DNA of 64,000 nt from Bradyrhizobium sp. BTAi1 (GTDB lineage Bacteria; Pseudomonadota; Alphaproteobacteria; Rhizobiales; Xanthobacteraceae), in NCBI RefSeq assembly GCF_000015165.1, contig NC_009485.1, forward strand, positions 3,078,001 to 3,142,000, given 5' to 3'. The stretch's first letter is position 1, and every line of letters starts with the position of its first letter. The notes beneath the pieces were generated by a model, which was not told where the DNA came from, made no database searches, and worked only from the letters and a program-made list of their open reading frames with translations. Positions 36,174 through 46,200 of this stretch are shown one piece after another. The position numbers and the translations under genes are program-made.

Positions 36174-37656
36174 GAGCAAGCCTCAGGTCGTCGTCATCAA
36201 GGACGCCAATGCACTGCTCATCCATACGCTCGACGAGGCCGCGGCGTGTCACGGCGTCAGCCTCGGCCAGCCGCTGGCGAATGCCCGCGCGGTCTGTCCC
36301 GACCTCGTCGTGCACGAGGCCGATCTCGCGGCTGACGCCAAGATGCTCGAAGGCATCGCCGATTGGTGCGACCGCTTCACGCCGCTGGTGGCGCTCGACC
36401 CGCCGCATGGGCTGTCGCTCGACATCACCGGCTGCGTGCATCTGTTCGGTGGCGAGGCCAAGCTTATGCAATCGGTCTGTGACGCGCTGACCGCGCATGG
36501 CCTCACAGTGTCGGCGGCGATCGCCTCCAATGCGGTGTGCGCGCGCACCCTGAACCGGCAGGTCCATGGCCGCATCGTGCCTAACGGCGAGGAGGCGGCC
36601 GCGGTGGCGCCGCTGCCGGTGGTCGCACTCGGCGGCAGTGAGGCTGTTACGCTCGGCCTGCGCCGTGCCGGCCTCAAGACCATCGGCGATGTTGCTTCGC
36701 GCGGCCGCAACGAGATCACCGCGCGGTTCGGCGCCGCCTTCACCCGCGTGCTCGCGCAAGCGCTTGGCGAGGCCGATGCGCCGATCAGCCCGCGCAAGGT
36801 GCCGCCGGACTACATTGTCGAGAAGCGTTTTGCCGAGCCGGTCGCGACCGACACCGTGATCGCGGCCAGCCTCTCCAGCCTGGCGGCGATGCTGGTGGCG
36901 GCGATGGCGCAGCAGGGCAAGGGCGCGCGGCGGCTGGAGGCCAGCTTCTTCCGCACTGACGGATTGGTGCGCATCATCGCGGTCGACACCGGCCAGCCGG
37001 TGACCGAAGCTGCCGTCGTCGACCGGCTGTTTCGCGAGCGCCTGGACGCCTTGAACGATCCGCTCGATCCCGGCTTCGGCTTCGACATGATCCGGCTGTC
37101 GGCCAGCCGCAGCGAGATCGTGGTGCAGCAGCAGCGCGATCTCGACGCCCATGTCCACGACAATGACGAGCTGTCGGCGCTGATCGACCGCATCGCCGCG
37201 CGCATCGGCGGCAAGCGCGTCATCGTGCATCTGCCAGTCGACACCCACATCCCCGAGCGCGCGGCGCTGCCGCTGCCGGCGCAGCACAATCTGGCGGCCA
37301 CCAGCACGGCCGATTGGCCGGAGCGTAGCGACGGCGAGCCGCCGCTGCGACCGCTGCGGCTGTTCGCGCGCCCCGAGGCCATCCAGGTGATCGCCGGTGT
37401 CCCGGATGGTCCGCCCGCGCGCTTCGTCTGGCGCCGTGCCGCCCATGCGGTCGTGCGCGCCGAAGGCCCGGAGCGCATCGCGATGGAATGGTGGCGGCCG
37501 GAGGGGCAGGGGCTGACGCGCGACTATTTCCGCGTCGAGGACGAGCACGGCCTGCGCTTCTGGCTCTATCGCGATGGTTTGTATGACCGCGAGCTCGAGC
37601 CGCAGGAGGGCCTGCCGGTGCAGCCCGTCTGGTATATGCACGGGCTGTTCGCATGA
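36067..37656 (+). CDS. imuB: ImuB, inactive Y-family polymerase-like mutasome hub
   Basis: 529 aa. ImuB has a Y-family polymerase fold without catalytic activity and links ImuA, the beta clamp and DnaE2. The N terminus RRILSLWLPRLPIDRIKRQ is typical; the polymerase-like core covers about residues 25-330 with ALDPPHGLSLDITGCVHLFGG; the C-terminal tail is the protein-protein part. The catalytic acidic residues of active Y polymerases are not kept as a DE pair. The start ATG 36067 lies inside imuA, so translation of the two is probably coupled. Confidence 0.9.
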   Translation: MRAVSANRRRILSLWLPRLPIDRIKRQLAFTGAPPESKPQVVVIKDANALLIHTLDEAAACHGVSLGQPLANARAVCPDLVVHEADLAADAKMLEGIADWCDRFTPLVALDPPHGLSLDITGCVHLFGGEAKLMQSVCDALTAHGLTVSAAIASNAVCARTLNRQVHGRIVPNGEEAAAVAPLPVVALGGSEAVTLGLRRAGLKTIGDVASRGRNEITARFGAAFTRVLAQALGEADAPISPRKVPPDYIVEKRFAEPVATDTVIAASLSSLAAMLVAAMAQQGKGARRLEASFFRTDGLVRIIAVDTGQPVTEAAVVDRLFRERLDALNDPLDPGFGFDMIRLSASRSEIVVQQQRDLDAHVHDNDELSALIDRIAARIGGKRVIVHLPVDTHIPERAALPLPAQHNLAATSTADWPERSDGEPPLRPLRLFARPEAIQVIAGVPDGPPARFVWRRAAHAVVRAEGPERIAMEWWRPEGQGLTRDYFRVEDEHGLRFWLYRDGLYDRELEPQEGLPVQPVWYMHGLFA

Positions 37657-37696
37657 GGGTAGGCGAGATCGCCTCCATCCCGCGCCGACCTCGCTG

Positions 37697-37910
37697 TTCA
37701 CCCTCCCCTGCAGGGGGAGGGTCGGCGCGCATGCGCGCATGCGCGCCGGGGTGGGGTGACAGAGCATCCGCGGCTGCGGTGCTCAACTTTATGCGAGCGA
37801 GATCACGCATAGCTGAGAAGAGCGGAGTCAAGAGCGACCGTTTGCTGGGCTCACCCCACCCCGCCGCGCGCTTTGCGCGCGTCGACCCTCCCCCTCCAGG
37901 GGAGGGTGGG
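37697..37910. repeat. Pair of oppositely oriented GC-rich repeats between imuB and dnaE2
   Basis: One copy at 37697-37760 and a second, inverted copy at 37850-37910. Each contains an ACCCTCCCC...GGGGAGGGT palindrome and a GC-rich GCGCGC arm. GGGGTGGGGTGA (37748-37759) and TCACCCCACCCC (37851-37862) are exact inverse complements. Together they fill most of the 334-base spacer inside the operon and can fold into one long hairpin. Confidence 0.7.
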
Positions 37911-37990
37911 CAGCTGCGCAAGCCGCTTTGTGAGCGCTTTTCTTCCGCATCGCACAGGCAACGCGTCGTCCCAATCTCTGTGGCCCCGCC

Positions 37991-40900
37991 ATGACTCCGA
38001 TCCCCTATGCCGAGATCGGCGTCACCACCAATTTCTCGTTCCTGCATGGCGGCTCGCATCCGCAGGACTATGTGCACCAGGCCGCCGAATATGGTCTCAC
38101 CGCCATCGGCATCGCCGATCACAACACGCTGGCCGGCATCGTGCGCGCCTATAGCGAGTTGAGTAACGACCGGCTGAGTTACAAGCCGAAGCTGATCTAT
38201 GGCGCGCGGCTGGTGTTCAGCTGCGGCACCCCGGATATCCTGGTCTATCCGCGCGACCGCGCGGCGTACGGCCGGCTGTGCCAATTGCTCACCCGCGGCA
38301 AGCGCGGCAGTGATCTCGACAGGGTCGCCAAGGGCGATTGCCGCCTGAGCTTCGCGGATCTGTTCGACTTCATCGCGGGCCAGCTCCTGGTGCTGATGCC
38401 GCCGCATCGCTTTGACGAGGACGCCCTCGGCAACATCCTGGCACGGCTGAAAGACAGCCGCGCCGACGGCGTCTGGCTCGCGGCGAGCCTGCTGTATCGC
38501 GGGGATGACCGCCGCCGGCTGGCGCGGCTCGCGCGTCTGGCGGCTTCAAGCAAGGTGCCGCTGATCGCGACCAACGACGTGCTCTATCACCATCCCCAGC
38601 AGCGGATGCTGCAGGATGTGCTGACCTGCATCCGCGAGAAGGCCACGATCGAGAGCATCGGCCGCCGTCTCCAGGCCAATGCCGAGCGCCATCTCAAGCC
38701 GGGACACGAGATGGCGCGGCTGTTCCGCGATTACCCCGATGCCATCACTGAGACCATCCGCTTCACCGACCGCATCGTCTTTTCGCTTGACCAGCTCAAA
38801 TACCAATATCCCGACGAGCCGGTGCCGCCCGGCAAGACCGCGCAGGGGCATCTGGAGGACCTGACCTGGGCCGGCGCGAAAACCTATTTCGGCGATGACC
38901 TCGACGACAGGCTGCGCGCGGTCCTCAACAAGGAGCTGGCGCTGATCGCCGAGCTCAACTACGCGCATTATTTCCTCACCGTCCACGACATTGTCCGCTA
39001 CGCGCGGAGCCAAGGCATTCTGTGCCAGGGTCGTGGCTCGGCAGCGAATTCGGCGGTATGCTACGTGCTCGGCATCACCTCGGTCGATCCGACCAAGATC
39101 GACCTCTTGTTCGAGCGCTTCATCTCCAAGGAGCGGCTGGAGCCGCCGGATATCGACGTCGATTTCGAGCATTCGCGGCGCGAGGAGGTGATGCAATATG
39201 TCTACCGCCGCTATGGCCGCCACCGCGCCGCGATCATCGCCACCGTCATCCATTATCGCCCGCGCAGCGCCATTCGCGATGTCGGCAAGGCGCTGGGGCT
39301 GACCGAGGACGTCACCGCCGTGCTCGCCGACACCGTGTGGGGCAGCTGGGGTGACGGGCTCTCCGACATACAGGTGCGTCAAGCCGGGCTCGATCCCGCC
39401 AATCCGATGATCCGACGCGCGGTCGAACTCGCGGCCGAGCTGATCAATTTTCCGCGCCATCTCTCGCAGCATGTCGGCGGCTATGTGCTGACCCAGGACC
39501 GGCTGGACAGTTACGTGCCGATCGGCAATGCCGCGATGGACGACCGCACCTTCATCGAATGGGACAAGGACGACGTCGACGCGCTCAGCATGATGAAGGT
39601 CGACGTGCTGGCGCTGGGCATGCTGACCTGCATCCGCAAATGCTTCGACCTGATCGCCGATCACAAGGGCAGGCGGTATGTGCTCGCGGATATCAAATCG
39701 GAGGATGATAACGAAGTCTATCAGATGCTGCAGCGAGGCGAGTCGCTCGGCGTGTTCCAGGTCGAGAGCCGGGCGCAGATGAACATGCTGCCGCGCCTCA
39801 AGCCGCGCACCTTCTACGATCTCGTCATCGAGGTCGCGATCGTCAGGCCCGGGCCGATCCAGGGCGACATGGTGCATCCTTATCTGCGCCGCCGGAACAG
39901 GCTGGAAAAGGTGACCTATCCGTCGCCGTCACCGGATCATGGTCCGGCGGATGAACTCTACAAAGTGCTGCACAAGACGCTCGGCGTGCCGCTGTTCCAG
40001 GAGCAGGCGATGCGGATCGCGATCGAGGCCGCCAAGTTTTCACCCGAGGAGGCCAACGGCCTGCGCCGCGCGATGGCGACGTTCCGCAATGTCGGCACCA
40101 TCGGTTCCTATGAGGAGAAGATGGTCTCGAGCATGATCGCGCGCGGCTACGATCCGGCCTTCGCCAAGAGCTGCTTCGACCAGATCAAGGGCTTTGGCTC
40201 CTACGGCTTTCCGGAAAGCCATGCCGCGAGTTTCGCACAATTGGTCTATGTCTCGTCCTGGCTGAAATGCTTCCACCCGGATGCCTTCTGCTGCGCGCTT
40301 CTGAACTCGCAGCCGATGGGGTTCTACGCGCCGGCGCAGATCGTCGGCGACGCCCGCAAGAACGGCGTCGAGATCCGCAACATCGACGTCTCCCACAGCT
40401 TCGCCGACAACACGCTGGAAGAGACCGACGGCAAATACTGCGCCGTCCGCCTCGGCTTCCGCCAGATCGACGGCTTCCGCTGGATCGACCGCGACGAGGA
40501 GCGGATCAGGAAGCTGTCGGAGGTGGTGCGAAAAGCGCAGGCGGCGGCTGTCTCTCCACGTTCTTTGCCAGCTATCTCCTCGGTGTCATTCCGGGGCACG
40601 CGTAGCGCGAGCCCGGAATCCATAACCACGATCGGGAGTACGGATTCCGGGCTCGCCCTCCGGGCGCCCCGGAATGACAGCGTGGAGGCAGTCGTTTCTG
40701 ACTCACAAGCCCTTGATGAAGGTCGAGGGGGCGATGCTGTCGCTTCACTCCAGAACGATGACCGCGACGATGACTGGGCCGACCGCATCGTCAAGGCGCG
40801 CGCCCGCGGCCCCTTCACCTCGCTAGAGGACTTCGCCCGCGACACCGCGCTGCCCAAGCGCGCGCTCTTGCTGCTGGCCGATGCCGATGCGTTCCGCTCG

Positions 40901-41581
40901 CTCGGGCTCGATCGCCGCGCCGCGCTCTGGGCCGTGCGCCGGCTACCCGACGACGTGCCGCTGCCCTTGTTCGAGGCCGCGATCGCCCGCGAACAGCCGG
41001 ACGAGGGCGCCAAGCCGCTGCCGGAAATGCCGCTGCCGGAGCAGGTGGTCGCGGACTATCAGACCATCCGCCTGTCCTTGAAGGGCCATCCGATGGAGTT
41101 CCTGCGCCGGCGCTTCACGGCTGAGGGCGTGCTGGCCTGCCGCGATGTCAACGACGCCAATGATCGCCGCCATATCCGCTGCGCCGGCGTGGTGCTGGTG
41201 CGGCAGCGGCCGGGCAGCGCCAAGGGCGTCGTGTTCATGACCCTGGAGGACGAGACCGGGATCGCCAACATCGTGGTGTGGCCGAAGGTGATGGAGACCT
41301 TCCGCAAGGAGGTGATGGGCGCGCGCCTGGTGCTGGTCGAGGGCCGCATCCAGAGCAGTCCGGAGAAGGTCGTGCATCTCGTCGCCGAGCGTCTCGTCGA
41401 CCGCAGCGCCGATCTCGCATTGCTGGCGGATGATCGCCTCGGCAGCAGCGCCATCCCGCAAGGCCCGATGCCGGCAGAGCCGCTCAACGACGACCGCCGC
41501 GATCATCCCGACAATCCCTCGCAGCGCGTCAGCCATCCCCGCAACGTCCGGATTTTGCCACGCTCGCGCGATTTTCATTGA
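37991..41581 (+). CDS. dnaE2: Error-prone DNA polymerase DnaE2 (ImuC)
   Basis: 1196 aa C-family polymerase for lesion bypass. Order: N-terminal PHP domain (FSFLHGGSHPQDYVHQAAEYG, DHNTLAG), polymerase core with PPDIDVDFEHSRREEV (two catalytic aspartates), IRPGPIQGDMVHPYLRRR-like AIVRPGPIQGD, and KFSPEEANGLRRAMATFRN, then helix-hairpin-helix and OB-fold parts with VFMTLEDETGIANIVVWP. The protein is longer than usual because about 75 residues around 855-930, including residues 865-896 coded by a palindromic repeat, interrupt the region before DDDWADRIVKARARGPF. The reading frame is kept. Third gene of the imu operon. Confidence 0.95.
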   Translation: MTPIPYAEIGVTTNFSFLHGGSHPQDYVHQAAEYGLTAIGIADHNTLAGIVRAYSELSNDRLSYKPKLIYGARLVFSCGTPDILVYPRDRAAYGRLCQLLTRGKRGSDLDRVAKGDCRLSFADLFDFIAGQLLVLMPPHRFDEDALGNILARLKDSRADGVWLAASLLYRGDDRRRLARLARLAASSKVPLIATNDVLYHHPQQRMLQDVLTCIREKATIESIGRRLQANAERHLKPGHEMARLFRDYPDAITETIRFTDRIVFSLDQLKYQYPDEPVPPGKTAQGHLEDLTWAGAKTYFGDDLDDRLRAVLNKELALIAELNYAHYFLTVHDIVRYARSQGILCQGRGSAANSAVCYVLGITSVDPTKIDLLFERFISKERLEPPDIDVDFEHSRREEVMQYVYRRYGRHRAAIIATVIHYRPRSAIRDVGKALGLTEDVTAVLADTVWGSWGDGLSDIQVRQAGLDPANPMIRRAVELAAELINFPRHLSQHVGGYVLTQDRLDSYVPIGNAAMDDRTFIEWDKDDVDALSMMKVDVLALGMLTCIRKCFDLIADHKGRRYVLADIKSEDDNEVYQMLQRGESLGVFQVESRAQMNMLPRLKPRTFYDLVIEVAIVRPGPIQGDMVHPYLRRRNRLEKVTYPSPSPDHGPADELYKVLHKTLGVPLFQEQAMRIAIEAAKFSPEEANGLRRAMATFRNVGTIGSYEEKMVSSMIARGYDPAFAKSCFDQIKGFGSYGFPESHAASFAQLVYVSSWLKCFHPDAFCCALLNSQPMGFYAPAQIVGDARKNGVEIRNIDVSHSFADNTLEETDGKYCAVRLGFRQIDGFRWIDRDEERIRKLSEVVRKAQAAAVSPRSLPAISSVSFRGTRSASPESITTIGSTDSGLALRAPRNDSVEAVVSDSQALDEGRGGDAVASLQNDDRDDDWADRIVKARARGPFTSLEDFARDTALPKRALLLLADADAFRSLGLDRRAALWAVRRLPDDVPLPLFEAAIAREQPDEGAKPLPEMPLPEQVVADYQTIRLSLKGHPMEFLRRRFTAEGVLACRDVNDANDRRHIRCAGVVLVRQRPGSAKGVVFMTLEDETGIANIVVWPKVMETFRKEVMGARLVLVEGRIQSSPEKVVHLVAERLVDRSADLALLADDRLGSSAIPQGPMPAEPLNDDRRDHPDNPSQRVSHPRNVRILPRSRDFH
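40585..40678. repeat. 94-base palindromic element inserted in frame in dnaE2
   Basis: Outer 13-base arms GTCATTCCGGGGC (40585-40597) and GCCCCGGAATGAC (40666-40678) are perfect inverse complements; inner arms GAGCCCGGAATCC (40609-40621) and GGATTCCGGGCTC (40642-40654) are too. The element is read through as dnaE2 residues 865-896. Confidence 0.88.
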
Positions 41582-41969
41582 GATGTCACATTGCATCGCG
41601 TCACGGCATCGCGTCGCGCGCCACTGGCCGCGGCGCGGGCCCGAGCCCTTCAGATGCCCGGGGATCCCGTTGTGCAAACGTCAGAGTAGCGTCGTACCTG
41701 CCGAGGTTGTCCTGATGTTGCGTCTCACCGCCAGCGCTATTTCTGGTTCCCTCGATATGGGATGGTGCGTTGCAACGAAATTGCAACGGGCCAAAACCAG
41801 CTGAATGCAGGCTGAACGGCTGTCGTTGAACTTTCAAATTTTTAAAGCAAAACAGAGGCGAGTTGGGCGATTTTTAGGTTGTTTAAAGTGTCAGTTCCGC
41901 ACTAATAGCGCAGCAATCAACGGCCGATACCCGGGCGCCATCGTAAGGTGGACGTAAGGTGGATGGGCT
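41582..41969. other. Intergenic region dnaE2 to RND adaptor gene
   Basis: About 390 bases with no gene. Just before the adaptor start, CGTAAGGTGGA is present twice in tandem (41942-41963). The stretch 41820-41890 is AT-rich and probably holds the efflux promoter. No regulator site was recognised. Confidence 0.45.
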
Positions 41970-43220
41970 ATGGCGTCGAACATGAACCAGTCCCCGCAAT
42001 TGCTGAGTACAAAACGGCTGATCATCGGTTTGGCGACGCTGGCCGTGGCCGGCGCGGGTGGCTATGTCTACGCCCAATTCCGTTCGATGCCGTCCGCCAA
42101 GGACAATATCGAGCTGTCCAGCCAGTCGCGCCGCAATAGCACCACTTTCACGCCCTCGGCAGCGGAATGGGCGACGCTGACCATCGAGCCGGTCTGTGAC
42201 AAGATCTTCCGCGCAGAGCACATCACCGAGGGCAAGGTCGCCGTCGACGAGGACCGTTCGACACCGGTTTTCTCGCCCTATGCCGGCCGCGTGACCAAGT
42301 TGCTGGCGCGCCCGGGCGAGACCGTCCGCCAGGGCCAGCCGCTGTTCGTCATCGAGGCCGCCGATACTGTCCAGGCGCAGAACGATTTCATCACCGCGAT
42401 CACCTCGATGAACAAGGCCAAGTCGGCGCTGGATCTCGCTGATATCCAGTACAAGCGCGCGAAGGATTTGTTCGAGGGGCGGGCGATCCCGCTGAAGGAC
42501 TTTCAGCAGGCGGAGGCAACCTCCGTTCAGGCCCAGAACGACATGCGTTCGTCACAAACGGCGCTGGAGGCGGCCCGCAACAAGCTGCGTATCCTCGGCT
42601 TCACCGATGCCGCGATCGCCGATTTCCAGAACAAGGGCACCATCGATCGCGAGATCACGATCTACGCGCCGATCGGCGGCACGGTCGTGCAGCGCAAGGT
42701 CGGGCCGGGCCAGTACGTCAATGCCGGCGCGAGCGATCCCGTGTTCGTGATCGGAGATCTGTCGACCGTCTGGCTCACGGCCTTCGTTCGGGAGAGCGAC
42801 GCCGCGCTGGTCGATGTCGGCGAGGAAATCCTCGTCAACGTGCTGGCGCTGCCAGGCCGTCCTTTGAAGGCCAGCATCAATTATGTCGCCACGTCGATCG
42901 ACCCGGCGACGCGCCGGCTGTTGGTGCGCGCGACCATCGACAACAAGGACGGTCTGCTCAAGCCGGAGATGTTTGCCAACGTCACGATCTATTCTCCGGG
43001 CGAAAAGCCCGCCGTGGCCGTGCCGCGGCAGGCGCTGATCTATGAAGGCAACCAGGTTCGGGTCTGGGTCGCTCGTCCCGACAAATCGATCGAGCTCCGC
43101 AAGATCAAGACCGGCCTCGTCAACGGCGACCAGGTGGCCGTGGAGGACAATCTGAGCGCGGGCGAGCAGATCGTCACCAAAGGCAGCCTGTTCATCGATC
43201 GCGCTGCCTCCGGCAGCTGA
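41970..43220 (+). CDS. RND efflux periplasmic adaptor (HlyD/CusB-CzcB type)
   Basis: 416 aa membrane fusion protein that links the inner-membrane pump to an outer-membrane channel. A membrane anchor RLIIGLATLAVAGAGGYVYA (about 15-34) is followed by the lipoyl/barrel-sandwich domain (VFSPYAGRVTKLLARPGETV), an alpha-helical hairpin (about 130-195), the return lipoyl strand (IYAPIGGTVVQRKVGPGQYV) and beta-barrel parts. The pump gene follows 39 bases later. No histidine- or methionine-rich metal site is visible, so the substrate is open. Confidence 0.9.
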   Translation: MASNMNQSPQLLSTKRLIIGLATLAVAGAGGYVYAQFRSMPSAKDNIELSSQSRRNSTTFTPSAAEWATLTIEPVCDKIFRAEHITEGKVAVDEDRSTPVFSPYAGRVTKLLARPGETVRQGQPLFVIEAADTVQAQNDFITAITSMNKAKSALDLADIQYKRAKDLFEGRAIPLKDFQQAEATSVQAQNDMRSSQTALEAARNKLRILGFTDAAIADFQNKGTIDREITIYAPIGGTVVQRKVGPGQYVNAGASDPVFVIGDLSTVWLTAFVRESDAALVDVGEEILVNVLALPGRPLKASINYVATSIDPATRRLLVRATIDNKDGLLKPEMFANVTIYSPGEKPAVAVPRQALIYEGNQVRVWVARPDKSIELRKIKTGLVNGDQVAVEDNLSAGEQIVTKGSLFIDRAASGS

Positions 43221-43259
43221 GATGTGGTTCTGCCTGCCTTGCTGAAAGTGCCGACCTGA

Positions 43260-46200
43260 ATGGATCGCCTCGTCGCCATCGCCGTCCAGCGGCGCTTCCT
43301 CATGGTCGGAATGTTTGTCGCCGTGCTGATCGGCGGCCTGATCGCGTTCCGCCAGCTCAACATCGAGGCCTATCCCGATCCGACTCCGCCGATGGTCGAC
43401 ATCGTGACGCAGAGCCCGGGACTGTCGGCCGAGGAGATCGAGCGTTACATCACGATCCCGATCGAGACCCAGGTCGCCGGCATCAAGAACCTGCGCACGA
43501 TCCGAACGATCTCGCTGTACGGCCTTTCCGACGTCAAGCTGCAGTTCTCCTTCGACTACACCTATGACGAGGCGCTGCAGCAGGTCCTGAACCGGCTGTC
43601 GCAGCTGTCGCCGCTGCCGGGCAATGTCACGCCGCAGATCTCGCCATTGAGCGCCGTCGGTGAGATCTATCGCTATCGGCTGCGCGGCCCGCCCGGCTAC
43701 AGCGTGCTCGACCTCAAGACCTTGCAGGACTGGGTGCTGCAGCGGCGCTTCCGCGCCGTGCCGGGCGTCATCGACGTCACCGGCTGGGGCGGCAAGACCA
43801 AGACCTATGAGATCCAGGTCGACTTCAACAAGCTGGTCGCCAACGGCCTGACCCTGCCGCAGCTGTTGCAGGCGGTCGGCAACTCCAACATCAATGTCGG
43901 CGGCAACACCGTCGAGATCGGCACGCAGTCGGCCGTGGTGCGCGGCGTCGGCCTGATCCGCTCGATGGACGACCTCGCCAACACCATGGTGTCGCAGAGC
44001 GGCGGCAATCCGGTGCTGGTGAAGGACGTTGCCAATGTCACGGTGGCGGAGAAGCCGCGGCTCGGCATCGCCGGCCTCAACAACAATGACGACATCGTCC
44101 AGGGCATCGTGCTGATGCGGCGCGGCGAGCAGAGCTCGCCGACCATCGCCCGCGTCGAGCAGCTGGTCGATCAGATCAACAACTCCACGATCCTGCCGCC
44201 GGGCGTGCGCATCGAGCGCATCTATGACCGCAAGGACCTGATCGACACCACGACGCACACCGTGCTGCACAACATGGTGGTGGGCATCGGCCTGATCGTG
44301 CTGCTGCAGTGGGTGTTCCTCGGCAATCTCCGAAGCGCGCTGATCGTCGGCGCCACGATTCCGTTCGCGCTGTTCTTCGCCGTCATCATCCTGGTGCTGC
44401 GCGGCGAATCCGCAAACCTGCTGTCGGTCGGCGCGATCGATTTCGGCCTGATCGTCGATGCCACCGTGATCATGGTCGAGGCGATCTTCCGCAGGCTGTC
44501 GCAGACGACGCCGCTGTCCGCCGCCGAGGAAAGCCACATCTCGCCGGAAACGATGATGGGCATGAAGAGCCACGCGATCCTGTCGGCCGCGGCCGATGTG
44601 TCGCGCTCGATCTTCTTTGCCGCCGCCATCATCATCGCCGCCTTCCTGCCGCTGTTCACCTTGAGCGGCGTCGAGGGCAACATCTTCGGGCCGATGGCGC
44701 GCACCTATGCCTATGCGCTGGCCGGCGGCCTGCTCGCGACTTTCACGGTGACCCCGGCGCTGAGCGCCATCATCCTGCCGGCGCATGTCGAGGAGACCGA
44801 GACGCGCTTGATGCGGCTGCTGCACGCGATCTATGCGCCGGTGCTGCGCTGGGCCGTCGGCAACCGCAATCTGGTGATCACGGGTGCGATCGGCCTCGTG
44901 CTGCTCACCGTGGTGGTCGGCCGGCTGCTGGGTCTCGAATTCCTGCCCAAGCTGGAAGAGGGCAATCTCTGGATCCGCGCCACCCTGCCGCCGACGATCT
45001 CGCTGCAGGAGGGCAACGCCTACGTCAACGAGATGCGCAAGATGATCCGCGCGCGGCCCGAGGTCGAGGCCGTGGTCTCGCAGCATGGCCGTCCTGACGA
45101 CGGCACCGATGCCGCGGGCTTCTTCAACGCGGAGTTCTTCGCCCCGCTGAAGCCGGTCAAGGACTGGCCCGGCACCAAGGACAAGGACCAGCTGACGGCC
45201 GAGCTGTTGAAGCAGCTCGATGACCGCTTCCCAGGCGTCGAGTTCAACTTCTCGCAATATCTGCAGGACAACGTCTCCGAGGCTGTGTCCGGCGTGAAGG
45301 GCGAGAACTCGATCAAGCTGTATGGCAACGACCTGCAGGCGCTGACCGACACCGCCAACAAGATCAAGCAGGTCCTGTCCACGGTGCAGGGCGTGACCGA
45401 TCTTGCGGTGTTCACCTCGCTGGGGCAGCCGACCGTCCAGATCGACATCGATCGTGCCAAGGCGGCGCGCTACGGGCTGGCGCCGGGCGACATCAACGCC
45501 ACCATCAAGGTGGCGATCGGCGGCGACACCGCGGGCGATCTCTACGAGCCGGGAAGCGACCGGCATTTCCCGATCATCGTCCGCCTCGCGCCGGAATATC
45601 GCAAGAGCGCCGAGGCGATCGAGAATCTGCGCATCGGCGCCCAGGGGCCGAACGGCGTCACCCAGATCCCGTTGAGCGAGGTCGCCACCATCAAGCTGGT
45701 CTCGGGCGCGGCCTATATCTATCGCGAGCAGCAGGAGCGCTATCTGCCGATCAAGTTCTCGGTGCGTGAGCGCGATCTCGGCAGCGCCATCCAGGAGGCG
45801 CAGCAGAAGGTCGCCGAGCAGGTGCAGCTGCCGGCCGGCTCGCGCGTCGAATGGGTCGGCGAGTTCGGCAACCTGCAGGACGCGATCAAGCGGCTGTCGA
45901 TCGTGGTGCCGATCAGCCTGGCGCTGATCGGCGTGCTCTTGTGGTTCAATTTCGGCTCGATGGCCGACACGCTGCTGGCGATGAGCGTGATCCCGATGGC
46001 GATCTTCGGCGGCGTCGTCGGCCTCGTGCTGTCGGGGATTCCGTTCAGCGTCTCGGCGGCGATCGGCTTCATCGCGTTGTTCGGCATCGCGGTGATGGAC
46101 GGCATCATCATCCTGTCGCAGTTCAACCAGCTGATCGACGAGGGCGTCGACCGGATCGAGGCGGTGATCCGCACCGGCGAGTTGCAGCTGCGGCCGGTGC

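Noticed and set aside
42552..45566. A 1004-codon open frame on the minus strand opposite the RND adaptor and pump
   Set aside because: Same artefact: low-complexity D/R/H/Q-rich product without domains, fully covered by two well-matched efflux genes on the plus strand.
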